In this document: positions 27,773 to 36,558 of the stretch, one piece after another
How the letters are laid out: each line of letters opens with the position of its first letter
How positions within the stretch are numbered: the stretch's first letter is position 1
Source of the DNA: Blautia_A aquisgranensis
GTDB taxonomy: Bacteria; Bacillota; Clostridia; Lachnospirales; Lachnospiraceae
Reading direction: 5' to 3'
NCBI RefSeq assembly: GCF_040096615.1
Contig: NZ_JBBMEJ010000003.1
Location: 124,001-188,000, forward strand
DNA length: 64,000 bases
Notes under the pieces: model-generated
Told to the model about the DNA's origin: nothing
Seen by the model: only the letters and a program-made list of their open reading frames with translations
The model's database searches: none
Position numbers and translations under genes: made by a program

Positions 27773-29839
27773 TTGAGTACAAGAAGGCGCAGGCCGGTAA
27801 AAAAAATAAATTATAACATGAAGAAGAAGCTGGCAGTACTATTTTCATTAGTGTTGCTGGCTTTAGTCGGTTTGGTGGCAAGAATCACATATATTAATGC
27901 CACAAGCGGCAGCAAATATCGCAAACAGGTGTTGAGTCAGGCTCAACAGAAATATGAGAACCAGACACTACCCGCAAAAAGGGGAGATATTTATGATCGG
28001 AATGGAAACCTTCTGGCAACGAGCAACAAGGTTTATAATGTGATCCTTGACTGTCTGGAGGTCAATGATGATCAGGACAGCGTTGAACCGACGATCAAGG
28101 CACTTGTGGATGTGCTTGGTCTGGATGAAGCGGAGATGCGTAAGCTTATCACAGATGACAGCACGAAAGCCAGCCAGTATCAGATCATAAAGAAACAGAT
28201 TTCCATGGATGACAAGAAAGCATTCGAGGAGTATGAAGATCCGGGAGAGGACAGCGGCCTTACAGATACACAGCTTAAGGAACGTTCCAAGATCACAGGT
28301 GTATGGTTCGAGGAGGACTATCTGAGAACATATCCGTTTAATAATACCGCCTGTGACACCATTGGTTTTACACTTTCCAGAGATGTGGCAGATGCCGGTC
28401 TGGAAGGATATTATAATGCTACACTTATCGGAACAGATGGCAGACAGTACGGATATATCAATAATAATTCTGATGTAGAGCAGACGATTATTGAACCGGT
28501 AGATGGAAAAAGTATTGAAATTTCTCTGGATCTGGGACTTCAGCAGATCGTTGAGAAATATGTAAATGCTTTTAAGGAGAAAATGGGAGCCAAGAACGTC
28601 GGCGTTATCATTGAGGATCCGAAGACCGGAGAGATCATGGCTATGGATGGCGGTGACCGTTATGATCTGAACAATCCGAGAGATCTTTCCAATGTTTATT
28701 CAGACAGTGAGATCGCAGCCATGAATGATGAGGAGACAGTGGAAGCACTGAACGGAATGTGGAGCAACTTCTGCGTGACAGATGCCTACGAGCCGGGATC
28801 TGTTGTCAAGCCGATTGTTATGAGTTCTGCTCTTGAGATGGGAGCCATTTCCGAGTCCGATACTTTCGTCTGCGATGGCGGACAGTCTTTCGGTGCGGAG
28901 GGAGCTACCACATTTATCAAATGTGCGGTCTGGCCGGATGCACACGGAACCGAGACGCTTGCTGATGTTATCGCCAATTCCTGCAACGATGGTATGATGC
29001 AGATCGCGGCGAAGATGGGTAAGGACAACTTCCTGAAGACCCAGAGCGTTTTTAACTTCGGAACAAGAACCGGTATCGATCTTCCTAACGAGGGAAGCGG
29101 TGTTATTCATACGAATGAGTCCATGGGTGAGACAGAGCTTGCATGTTCTGCTTTTGGACAGGGTTATACACTGACTATGATCCAGGAGATCAATGCCATG
29201 TGTTCTGTTGTCAACGGAGGATATTATTATCAGCCACATCTTGTGACAAAGATCAAAGACAGCAGCGGTGGAATCGTGAAGAATATCACACCAACACTGA
29301 TGAAACAGACCATTTCCGATAAGATTTCGGCGGATATCCGTTCCTATATGGCTGCCAGTGTAGACCATGGTACCAGCCGTACATCCAAGGTTCAGGGTTA
29401 CAGTTCAGGTGGTAAGACAGGTACAGCCGAGAAGCTTCCACGAGGAAATGGCAAGTATCTGGTATCTTTCATCGGTTTTGCACCGGTGGATGATCCTGCA
29501 CTTGTGATCTATGTGGTTGTAGATGAACCGAACACAGAGGATCAGGCGAGCAGTACCTATGCACAGTACATTGCACAGGGAATTCTTTCCGAGGCACTTC
29601 CGTATCTGAACGTGCAGCCGGATGAGGCAGAGGACGGAGAGGTTCCGACAACTGAACTCTGGGATCTTTTCAAGGGAATCAGTGATTCTGCAACTGGTTC
29701 CGCAGCAGACGGACAGAAAGAGGCTATTTCTGATGAAAATGTTCCAAGTCCGCCGGAGGATGATTCTGAAGACAGCACAGAAGATAATAACGATATGCAG
29801 AGCGATGGACTGACCAATGAAGAGGCTGGTCTGCAATAA
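27773..29839 (+). CDS. class B penicillin-binding protein (FtsI/PBP2B type)
   Basis: A 688-residue transpeptidase for septal peptidoglycan. It has an N-terminal anchor (about 20-40), a dimerisation domain starting near QTLPAKRGDIYDRNG, and a transpeptidase domain with Ser343-V-V-K346, S403-C-N405 and K548-T-G550, all intact. The C-terminus is an acidic Ser/Glu-rich tail without PASTA domains. Start: TTG at 27773 after AGGTG five bases upstream; the first ATG is 15 codons later without a site. A paralogue follows. Confidence 0.92.
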   Translation: MSTRRRRPVKKINYNMKKKLAVLFSLVLLALVGLVARITYINATSGSKYRKQVLSQAQQKYENQTLPAKRGDIYDRNGNLLATSNKVYNVILDCLEVNDDQDSVEPTIKALVDVLGLDEAEMRKLITDDSTKASQYQIIKKQISMDDKKAFEEYEDPGEDSGLTDTQLKERSKITGVWFEEDYLRTYPFNNTACDTIGFTLSRDVADAGLEGYYNATLIGTDGRQYGYINNNSDVEQTIIEPVDGKSIEISLDLGLQQIVEKYVNAFKEKMGAKNVGVIIEDPKTGEIMAMDGGDRYDLNNPRDLSNVYSDSEIAAMNDEETVEALNGMWSNFCVTDAYEPGSVVKPIVMSSALEMGAISESDTFVCDGGQSFGAEGATTFIKCAVWPDAHGTETLADVIANSCNDGMMQIAAKMGKDNFLKTQSVFNFGTRTGIDLPNEGSGVIHTNESMGETELACSAFGQGYTLTMIQEINAMCSVVNGGYYYQPHLVTKIKDSSGGIVKNITPTLMKQTISDKISADIRSYMAASVDHGTSRTSKVQGYSSGGKTGTAEKLPRGNGKYLVSFIGFAPVDDPALVIYVVVDEPNTEDQASSTYAQYIAQGILSEALPYLNVQPDEAEDGEVPTTELWDLFKGISDSATGSAADGQKEAISDENVPSPPEDDSEDSTEDNNDMQSDGLTNEEAGLQ

Positions 29840-29862
29840 AACAGCAAAAAAGAACAAGAATA

Positions 29863-29916
29863 CCCTTCCGGGGAGAAGTCATATATTACAGTGACAGTCT
29901 CCGGGAGGGATTTTTT
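29863..29916 (+). terminator. terminator-like hairpin that contains the next gene's ribosome binding site
   Basis: The left arm 29863-29875 pairs imperfectly with 29899-29909 and is followed at once by a T-run (29911-29916) and then the ATG at 29917. The right arm is the GGGAGGG ribosome binding site of the second PBP gene. The same element can thus act as a terminator and hide the start site. See findings. Confidence 0.6.
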
Positions 29917-31698
29917 ATGATCCGGACTATGGTTTTTCACAGAAAAAAGATCTGGGTGATATTTTTGGGCTGTGCGCTGCTCCTTGCAGGACTGGTGGGA
30001 AGGCTTGCATATCTTATGGGAGCCAGGGCGGATTATTATTCAGAAAAAGCAGAGGATCTTCATGAGAGGGAGCGTGATATCAAGGCTGCCCGTGGAAAGA
30101 TCCTGGATGCAAAAGGAAATGTCCTGGCAGATAACCGGACGGTATGCACCATATCCGTCATACATAGTCAGATCAAGGATCCGGAAAAAGTGATCCGCGT
30201 GCTTGCGGAAAAGCTGTCGCTGGATGCAGAAACAGTTCGCAAAAAAGTTGAAAAAGTTTCTTCTATTGAAAGAATACGTACAAATGTAGACAAAACTATC
30301 GGAGACGAGATCCGCGAATACGCTATGGAAGGAGTAAAAGTGGATGAGGATTACCGGCGCTATTATCCTTATGGATCGCTGGCCTCCAAGGTGCTGGGCT
30401 TTACCGGTGGGGACAATCAGGGAATCATAGGGCTGGAGGTAAAGTATGATGAGATTCTCTCAGGCGAGCCTGGAAAAATCCTCACAGTCACGGATGCCAG
30501 AGGCGTGGAGCTGGATGGAACCGGGGAGCGGAGAAAAGAGCCGGTTGCAGGAGATACGCTTCGAACCAGTCTGGATATCAATATTCAGGAGTATGTGCAG
30601 CAGGCAGCGCTGAAAGTAATGGAAGAAAAACAGGCGGAACGGGTATCGATCCTCCTTATGAATCCCCAGAACGGCGAAATCTATGCCTGTGCCAATGTGC
30701 CGGAATTTGACCTCAATGATCCTTTTACCCTGAATACGGAGGAAGCCGTAAGCCAGGCTGGTACTGATGCGAAAAAGAAACAGGAGCTTCTGAATCAGAT
30801 GTGGAGAAATCCCTGTCTGAATGATACCTATGAGCCGGGCTCCACATTTAAGATCATTACCATGGCGGCAGGTCTTGAGGAGGGAGTGGTGTCGACTGAG
30901 GACCGCTTTTTCTGTCCGGGTTATAAGGTGGTAGAGGACCGGCGGATCCATTGCGCGAAGCGCACCGGACATGGAGCACAGAGTTTCGTGGAGGGAGCAC
31001 AGAATTCCTGCAACCCTGTTTTCATTGAGGTGGGACTACGGCTTGGCGTGGATAGATATTATAAATATTTCCAACAGTTTGGACTTCTGAAAAAAACAGG
31101 CATCGATCTTCCTGGTGAGGCGGGAACTATCATGCACAATCCGAAAAATATGGGAGAGGTGGAACTTGCAACAGTGTCCTTTGGCCAGTCGTTTCAGATC
31201 ACACCGGTGCAGCTTGCGACTACAGTCAGTACGATCATCAATGGCGGAGAAAGGATTACGCCACATTTCGGGATCAGCGTGGAAAGTGCAGACGGCACCG
31301 TAGTGAATACACTGGAATATCCGGTGGAAACAGAAGTTCTTTCAGAGGAAACTTCCCGTACTGTACGCTCCATCTTGGAAAAAGTTGTTTCCCTGGGTTC
31401 CGGAAAAAATGCCGGGATCGAAGGCTATTCCATAGGCGGAAAAACAGCAACCTCCCAGACGTTGCCCAGGGGATCGGGCCGCTATATTTCCTCTTTTTTG
31501 GGATTTGCACCGGCAGAGGACCCCACTGTTCTGGGGCTCTGTATCATTCACAATCCTCAGGGAATGTACTATGGCGGTATCATTGCGGCTCCTGTGATAC
31601 GAAATATTTTTGAAAATGTGCTGCCTTATCTGGGAATAGAAAAAACAGCTTCACAGGAAACAGCAGACGGGGAAAAGACGGCAGATAGACTTGATTAA
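29917..31698 (+). CDS. second class B penicillin-binding protein (SpoVD-like) with KTA in place of KTG
   Basis: A 593-residue paralogue of the preceding protein: membrane anchor at about 12-32, dimerisation domain from KAARGKILDAKGNVL, then a transpeptidase domain with Ser309-T-F-K312 and S364-C-N366. The third motif reads K509-T-A511 instead of the usual KTG. There is no PASTA tail. Tandem division and sporulation PBPs are common in spore formers, so SpoVD is plausible, but the sequence does not separate SpoVD from a second division PBP. The ribosome binding site lies inside a hairpin. Confidence 0.88.
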   Translation: MIRTMVFHRKKIWVIFLGCALLLAGLVGRLAYLMGARADYYSEKAEDLHERERDIKAARGKILDAKGNVLADNRTVCTISVIHSQIKDPEKVIRVLAEKLSLDAETVRKKVEKVSSIERIRTNVDKTIGDEIREYAMEGVKVDEDYRRYYPYGSLASKVLGFTGGDNQGIIGLEVKYDEILSGEPGKILTVTDARGVELDGTGERRKEPVAGDTLRTSLDINIQEYVQQAALKVMEEKQAERVSILLMNPQNGEIYACANVPEFDLNDPFTLNTEEAVSQAGTDAKKKQELLNQMWRNPCLNDTYEPGSTFKIITMAAGLEEGVVSTEDRFFCPGYKVVEDRRIHCAKRTGHGAQSFVEGAQNSCNPVFIEVGLRLGVDRYYKYFQQFGLLKKTGIDLPGEAGTIMHNPKNMGEVELATVSFGQSFQITPVQLATTVSTIINGGERITPHFGISVESADGTVVNTLEYPVETEVLSEETSRTVRSILEKVVSLGSGKNAGIEGYSIGGKTATSQTLPRGSGRYISSFLGFAPAEDPTVLGLCIIHNPQGMYYGGIIAAPVIRNIFENVLPYLGIEKTASQETADGEKTADRLD

Positions 31699-31763
31699 TG
31701 AAAAGAAAAGCCTTATACTGTTGAGGAAGTATAAAAAAACGAAAGAATTAAAGAGGTGCGAGG

Positions 31764-32720
31764 ATGGAGTTTCATGTAGTGATCCCTGTGCTGATCTCAT
31801 TTGCGATCAGCCTTGTATTAGGACCAGTTGTTATCCCGTTTCTGAGAAGACTCAAGATGGGACAGACAGAGAGGGAACTGGGCGTTCAGTCCCACCTGAA
31901 AAAGAACGGTACACCGACGATGGGTGGAGTGATCTTTCTTATTGCAACGACCGTGACATCACTGTTTTATATCAAGGATTATCCAATGATCATTCCGGTG
32001 CTTTTTCTGACTCTGGGATTTGGACTGATCGGATTCCTGGACGATTACCTTAAGGTAGTCCTGAAGCGTTCTGACGGACTTCTGCCATGGCAGAAAATGG
32101 CTCTGCAGATCGTAGTAACAGCAGTATTTGCTTTTTATCTTGTGAACTATTCCAATGTATCCCTGACTATGAAGATCCCGTTCTGGAGCGGTCATTATCT
32201 GAACCTTGGATGGTTCGCCGTACCGGTTCTGTTTTTTGCGGTCATCGGTACTGTAAACGGAGTAAACTTTACAGACGGTCTTGATGGACTGGCTTCCAGT
32301 GTTACACTGATCGTAGCGGTATTTTTTACCGTTGTTTCCCTGGGACTTGGAAGCGGTGTGGAGCCGATCACATGTGCAGTTGTGGGCAGCCTTATGGGCT
32401 TCCTTCTGTTCAATGTATATCCGGCCAAGGTATTTATGGGCGATACCGGTTCCCTGGCACTGGGCGGATTCGTTGCGGGTGTAGCTTACGCAATGCAGAT
32501 GCCGCTGTTTATCATCCTGGTAGGACTGATCTACCTTATTGAGGTACTGTCCGTTATGCTCCAGGTATCTTATTTCAAAGCAACACACGGAAAGAGAATT
32601 TTCAAGATGGCGCCTATCCACCATCATTTTGAGCTTTGCGGATGGTCTGAGACACGGGTTGTTGCAGTGTTCTCTGTTGTAACTGCTATTATGTGTCTGA
32701 TCGCTCTGCTGGCATTATAA
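31764..32720 (+). CDS. mraY: phospho-N-acetylmuramoyl-pentapeptide transferase
   Basis: A 318-residue polytopic membrane enzyme that transfers phospho-MurNAc-pentapeptide to undecaprenyl phosphate, giving lipid I. Motifs: GTPTMGG near 51-57, FLDDYLKV, NGVNFTDGLDGLA, GDTGSLALGG and the C-terminal APIHHHFEL, all typical. The ATG follows AGAGGTG. It sits between the PBP pair and murD. Confidence 0.97.
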   Translation: MEFHVVIPVLISFAISLVLGPVVIPFLRRLKMGQTERELGVQSHLKKNGTPTMGGVIFLIATTVTSLFYIKDYPMIIPVLFLTLGFGLIGFLDDYLKVVLKRSDGLLPWQKMALQIVVTAVFAFYLVNYSNVSLTMKIPFWSGHYLNLGWFAVPVLFFAVIGTVNGVNFTDGLDGLASSVTLIVAVFFTVVSLGLGSGVEPITCAVVGSLMGFLLFNVYPAKVFMGDTGSLALGGFVAGVAYAMQMPLFIILVGLIYLIEVLSVMLQVSYFKATHGKRIFKMAPIHHHFELCGWSETRVVAVFSVVTAIMCLIALLAL

Positions 32721-32734
32721 GGAGGAACAGACAG

Positions 32735-34090
32735 ATGGATTTAAAAGGAAAAAAGGTTCTCGTATTCGGAGCCGGCAAGAGCGGTATCGGTGCAGCCGAC
32801 CTGTTAGGCAGTGTTGGTGCGCAGCCAGTGATTTATGACGGAAATGCAGAACTTGACAAAGAAGCTGTTTTACATAAGACCAATGGGAAATATCAGCCGG
32901 AGATCTGGGCCGGAGAGTTTCCGGAGGGAGCGCTTGATTCCCTGGATCTTGTAGTATTAAGCCCTGGAGTTCCTACAGATCTTCCGCTTGTGAAGAGCTT
33001 CTATAAGAAAGGACTTCCTGTATGGAGCGAAGTAGAGCTTGCCTACCGCACAGGAAAAGGCGAAGTTCTTGCAATCACAGGAACCAACGGCAAGACAACG
33101 ACAACAGCACTTCTCGGCAAGATCATGGGAGACGCCCGTGAATCTGTCTTTGTTGTAGGAAATATCGGAACTGCATACACATCCAAGTCATTAGAGATGC
33201 GAGACGATTCTGTGACTGTTGCAGAGATCAGCAGCTTCCAGCTTGAGACAATTGATGAGTTCAGACCGAAGGTGAGCGCGATACTGAATATCACAGAGGA
33301 TCATCTGAACAGACATCACACTATGGAAGAATACATCCGTGTGAAAGAGTTGATCACGAAGAATCAGGGGCCGGAGGATGTATGCGTCCTCAATTATGAG
33401 GATAAGGTGCTTCGTAAATTCGGAGAGAATATCATTCCGAAGGTTGTATATTTCTCAAGTCTCCGTAAGCTTGACAGAGGTATTTACCTGGATGGAGATC
33501 AGATCATTCTCAAAACAGAGACTGAGGAGATTCCGATCGTTAAGACCGGTGAGCTTAAGATCCTGGGACGTCACAATCACGAGAATGTGATGGCAGCCGC
33601 AGCTATGGCTTATTATGCAGGCGTTTCCGTGGAGAGTATTCATAAGAGCGTGTGCGAATTCGTGGCAGTTCCGCACAGAATCGAATATGTGACAGAGAAG
33701 AACGGTGTTGCATACTATAACGATTCCAAGGGAACCAATCCGGATGCAGCGATCAAGGGAATTCAGGCAATGAACCGTCCGACACTTCTGATCGGTGGAG
33801 GTTATGACAAGGAATCCAGCTATGATGAGTGGATCCAGTCCTTTGATGGGAAAGTCCGCTACCTTGTTCTGATCGGACAGACAAAGGAGAAGATCAAGGC
33901 AGCAGCAGAGCACCTTGGTTTTACAGATATCATTCTCTGTGAGGATCTGAAGGAAGCAGTTCAGGTCTGTGCTGACAAGGCGAATCCGGGAGACGCAGTG
34001 CTTCTTTCACCGGCCTGTGCAAGCTGGGGACAGTTTGATAACTATGAGCAGCGTGGTGACATGTTCAAAGAATACGTCAAAGCTCTGTAA
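32735..34090 (+). CDS. murD: UDP-N-acetylmuramoylalanine--D-glutamate ligase
   Basis: A 451-residue cytoplasmic ligase that adds D-Glu to UDP-MurNAc-L-Ala. It has an N-terminal Rossmann domain (VLVFGAGKSGIG), the ATP loop GTNGKTTTTALLG and C-terminal NPDAAIKGI and SPACASWGQFDNYEQRG. The ATG at 32735 after AAGGAGG is used; the frame extends back into mraY without a site. Confidence 0.97.
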   Translation: MDLKGKKVLVFGAGKSGIGAADLLGSVGAQPVIYDGNAELDKEAVLHKTNGKYQPEIWAGEFPEGALDSLDLVVLSPGVPTDLPLVKSFYKKGLPVWSEVELAYRTGKGEVLAITGTNGKTTTTALLGKIMGDARESVFVVGNIGTAYTSKSLEMRDDSVTVAEISSFQLETIDEFRPKVSAILNITEDHLNRHHTMEEYIRVKELITKNQGPEDVCVLNYEDKVLRKFGENIIPKVVYFSSLRKLDRGIYLDGDQIILKTETEEIPIVKTGELKILGRHNHENVMAAAAMAYYAGVSVESIHKSVCEFVAVPHRIEYVTEKNGVAYYNDSKGTNPDAAIKGIQAMNRPTLLIGGGYDKESSYDEWIQSFDGKVRYLVLIGQTKEKIKAAAEHLGFTDIILCEDLKEAVQVCADKANPGDAVLLSPACASWGQFDNYEQRGDMFKEYVKAL

Positions 34091-34148
34091 TAAACCGAAA
34101 AATATATACATAAGCTGAAATAAGAGACCGCTTCTGGAGGCAGCAGGC

Positions 34149-35249
34149 ATGAACGCAGGAGAGAATCCGACCGGAAAGACGGATATGGTTCTGATAGTGC
34201 TGGTACTGGTACTGGCTGCTGTTGGCCTGGCGGCACTTTTTTCGGCAAGCGAATATAATGGCAGGGTACGTTTTGACGACTCTGCCTATTATTTTAAAAA
34301 GCAGCTCTTTGCTACGGCACTGGGGCTGCTTGTTATGTATCTGGTGGCAAAAACAGACTACCATGTGTCTGTGGCGCTGGCTCCGGTGGCTTATCTGCTT
34401 TCGCTGCTTCTTTCCACGGCAGTTCTTCTTTTCGGGCAGGAGATCAATGGATCGAAACGGTGGCTGAATCTTGGACCGTTGTCTTTCCAGCCGTCAGAAT
34501 TCGCCAAGATGGCGGTGATCCTTTTTCTTGTATGGCAGATCAGCCGGACAAAAAAGAAAACAACCGGATTCTGGTTTATGGCACGTACCATGTTGACGCT
34601 GCTGCCGGTGGTGGGACTGGTAGGCTCCAATAACTTAAGCACAGCGGTGATCATTCTGGGAATCGGCGTAATGCTGATCTTTGTGGCAAATCCAAGGTAT
34701 CTGCAATTTCTTGCCCTGGGGAGTGCCGGAATCAGTTTTATAGCAGTTTTTCTTGCTGCAGAAAGCTACCGTCTGGAACGTCTGGCAATCTGGCGTGATC
34801 CGGAGAAATACGAAAAAGGATTTCAGACCATACAGGGGCTGTATGCCATCGGAAGCGGAGGAGTTTTTGGCCTGGGTCCGGGAAACAGTATTCAGAAGCT
34901 GGGCTTTGTGCCGGAAGCACAGAACGATATGATCTTTTCCATTGTGTGTGAGGAAACTGGGATCGTGGGAGCATTTCTGCTGATTCTTCTGTTCGTATTG
35001 CTGATATGGCGGCTCTGTGTGCTGGCACTGAACTGCCGGGATCTGTCGGGAACGCTTCTGTGTGCCGGGATCATGGCACATATGGCGATACAGGTGATTC
35101 TGAACATTGCGGTTGTGACCAACACCATACCAAATACAGGAATCACGCTGCCGTTTGTAAGCTATGGCGGTACCTCGGTAGTTTTTCTCATGGGAGAAAT
35201 GGGGCTGGCATTAAGTGTGAGCAGTCACAGACAGAGAAAAGCTGCATAG
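34149..35249 (+). CDS. ftsW: SEDS peptidoglycan polymerase FtsW/SpoVE
   Basis: A 366-residue SEDS-family membrane glycosyltransferase with about ten membrane segments that works with a class B PBP to make septal wall. Conserved loops include NGSKRWLNLGPLSFQPSEFAK, FGLGPGNSIQKLGFVPEAQND (both typical of FtsW/RodA) and NTGITLPFVSYGGTS. Position in the dcw cluster favours FtsW or the sporulation form SpoVE; these cannot be separated here. murG, which commonly follows, is absent. Confidence 0.94.
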   Translation: MNAGENPTGKTDMVLIVLVLVLAAVGLAALFSASEYNGRVRFDDSAYYFKKQLFATALGLLVMYLVAKTDYHVSVALAPVAYLLSLLLSTAVLLFGQEINGSKRWLNLGPLSFQPSEFAKMAVILFLVWQISRTKKKTTGFWFMARTMLTLLPVVGLVGSNNLSTAVIILGIGVMLIFVANPRYLQFLALGSAGISFIAVFLAAESYRLERLAIWRDPEKYEKGFQTIQGLYAIGSGGVFGLGPGNSIQKLGFVPEAQNDMIFSIVCEETGIVGAFLLILLFVLLIWRLCVLALNCRDLSGTLLCAGIMAHMAIQVILNIAVVTNTIPNTGITLPFVSYGGTSVVFLMGEMGLALSVSSHRQRKAA

Positions 35250-35292
35250 AATAAAAAGCAAGAGGCCCGTTTTAGGAGTGGAAGGCTTGGAT

Positions 35293-36558
35293 GTGAGCGA
35301 TGAGATCATCGTAACCGGAGGAAAGCCACTGAACGGAACGGTAAGGATCCAGGGGTCGAAAAATGCGGCACTGCCAATTATGGCATCTGCGCTTCTGAGT
35401 GATGGAACCAGTGTGCTGCGGGGGTGTCCGAAAATCGCAGATGTATTTCTCATGGAAAAAATCCTCAAAGCTCTGGGGGCGGTGACATGGTGGCAGGATC
35501 ATGACCTTTATCTGGACTGCAGCCGTGCAGACGGTACTGTGATCCCGGAAGCTTTTTCCGGAAAAATGCGGTCTTCCGTGATACTTCTGGGGGCAATGCT
35601 GGGACGAAATAAAAAAGCCAGCACCGGTTATCCGGGCGGATGTGTGATCGGAAAACGGCCGGTGGACCTTCATATACAGGTTTTACGCAGTTTTGGCGCT
35701 GAAATCGTGGAAAATGGAAGCAAGATCACAGGAAGCTGTGGAAAACTGAAAGGTGCAGAGATATTTTTTCCAAAAAGCAGTGTAGGGGCAACCGAGCAGG
35801 CGGTTCTGGCGGCTGCACTTGCAGAGGGAAGAACAATACTTCATGGAGGTGCGGCCGAACCGGAGATCAGATGGCTTGTCCGGTATCTGAACGGAATGGG
35901 CGCGCAGATATCCTTTCCGGAAAAAAACTGCATCTGTATTGACGGCGTGAAAAGTCTTCATCCGGGCGATGGGGTAATTCCGCCGGATCGCATCGTGGCA
36001 GGGACGTATCTTATGGCAGCAGCAGCCACGCGCGGAGAGATCATTATCGAAAATCCTCCCATCGGAGAGATGGATGGAATCCTGGAAGTATATCGGAAAA
36101 TGGGTGGACAATATCATATTTTTGGTGGTAAACTAATAGTCAATGGAAAAAAGACAGGGTTGCCTCTTGCACTTCTTGAGACAGAGGTTTATCCGGGATT
36201 TCCGACAGATCTGCAGTCGCCGGTCATGGCGGTACTTGCGACCATTTCGGGGATAAGCAGAATCAGAGAGAAGATATTTGAAGACAGATATAAGACAGCT
36301 CCATGGCTGAACCGGATGGGAGCCAGGATTGAGATTAAAGACGGAACCGCTGTGATAGACGGAGGTTTTCCACTTAAGGGCTGCACTGTGGAGGCACAGG
36401 AACTTCGCGGCGGAGCGGCACTGGTAATTGCAGCACTTGCAGCAGACGGGACTACCCGGATTCGAGGTTGCCGGTTTATTGAGAGGGGCTATGAGCATAT
36501 CTGTGAAGATCTGACCGCACTGGGCGGTCTTTTGATAAAGGACAGAGGAGCTTTATGA
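35293..36558 (+). CDS. murA: UDP-N-acetylglucosamine 1-carboxyvinyltransferase
   Basis: About 421 residues of the EPSP-synthase fold, catalysing the first committed step of peptidoglycan synthesis. QGSKNAALPIMAS is at the N-terminus, the catalytic Cys is in GGCVIGKRPVDLHI (the fosfomycin target residue), and PTDLQSPVMAVLA and RMGARIEI follow. The start is uncertain: GTG 35278 lies in the AGGAG site, TTG 35287 and GTG 35293 are both possible, and 35293 gives the usual N-terminus. It ends in an ATGA overlap with divIB. Confidence 0.9.
   Translation: MSDEIIVTGGKPLNGTVRIQGSKNAALPIMASALLSDGTSVLRGCPKIADVFLMEKILKALGAVTWWQDHDLYLDCSRADGTVIPEAFSGKMRSSVILLGAMLGRNKKASTGYPGGCVIGKRPVDLHIQVLRSFGAEIVENGSKITGSCGKLKGAEIFFPKSSVGATEQAVLAAALAEGRTILHGGAAEPEIRWLVRYLNGMGAQISFPEKNCICIDGVKSLHPGDGVIPPDRIVAGTYLMAAAATRGEIIIENPPIGEMDGILEVYRKMGGQYHIFGGKLIVNGKKTGLPLALLETEVYPGFPTDLQSPVMAVLATISGISRIREKIFEDRYKTAPWLNRMGARIEIKDGTAVIDGGFPLKGCTVEAQELRGGAALVIAALAADGTTRIRGCRFIERGYEHICEDLTALGGLLIKDRGAL

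Noticed and set aside
27773..31698. The two PBP genes as one gene split by a frameshift
   Set aside because: Each has its own membrane anchor, dimerisation domain and three active-site motifs; they are tandem paralogues.
31691..32053. 120-codon ORF overlapping the start of mraY
   Set aside because: It lies in another frame of a well supported mraY, has no ribosome binding site and has unrealistic composition.
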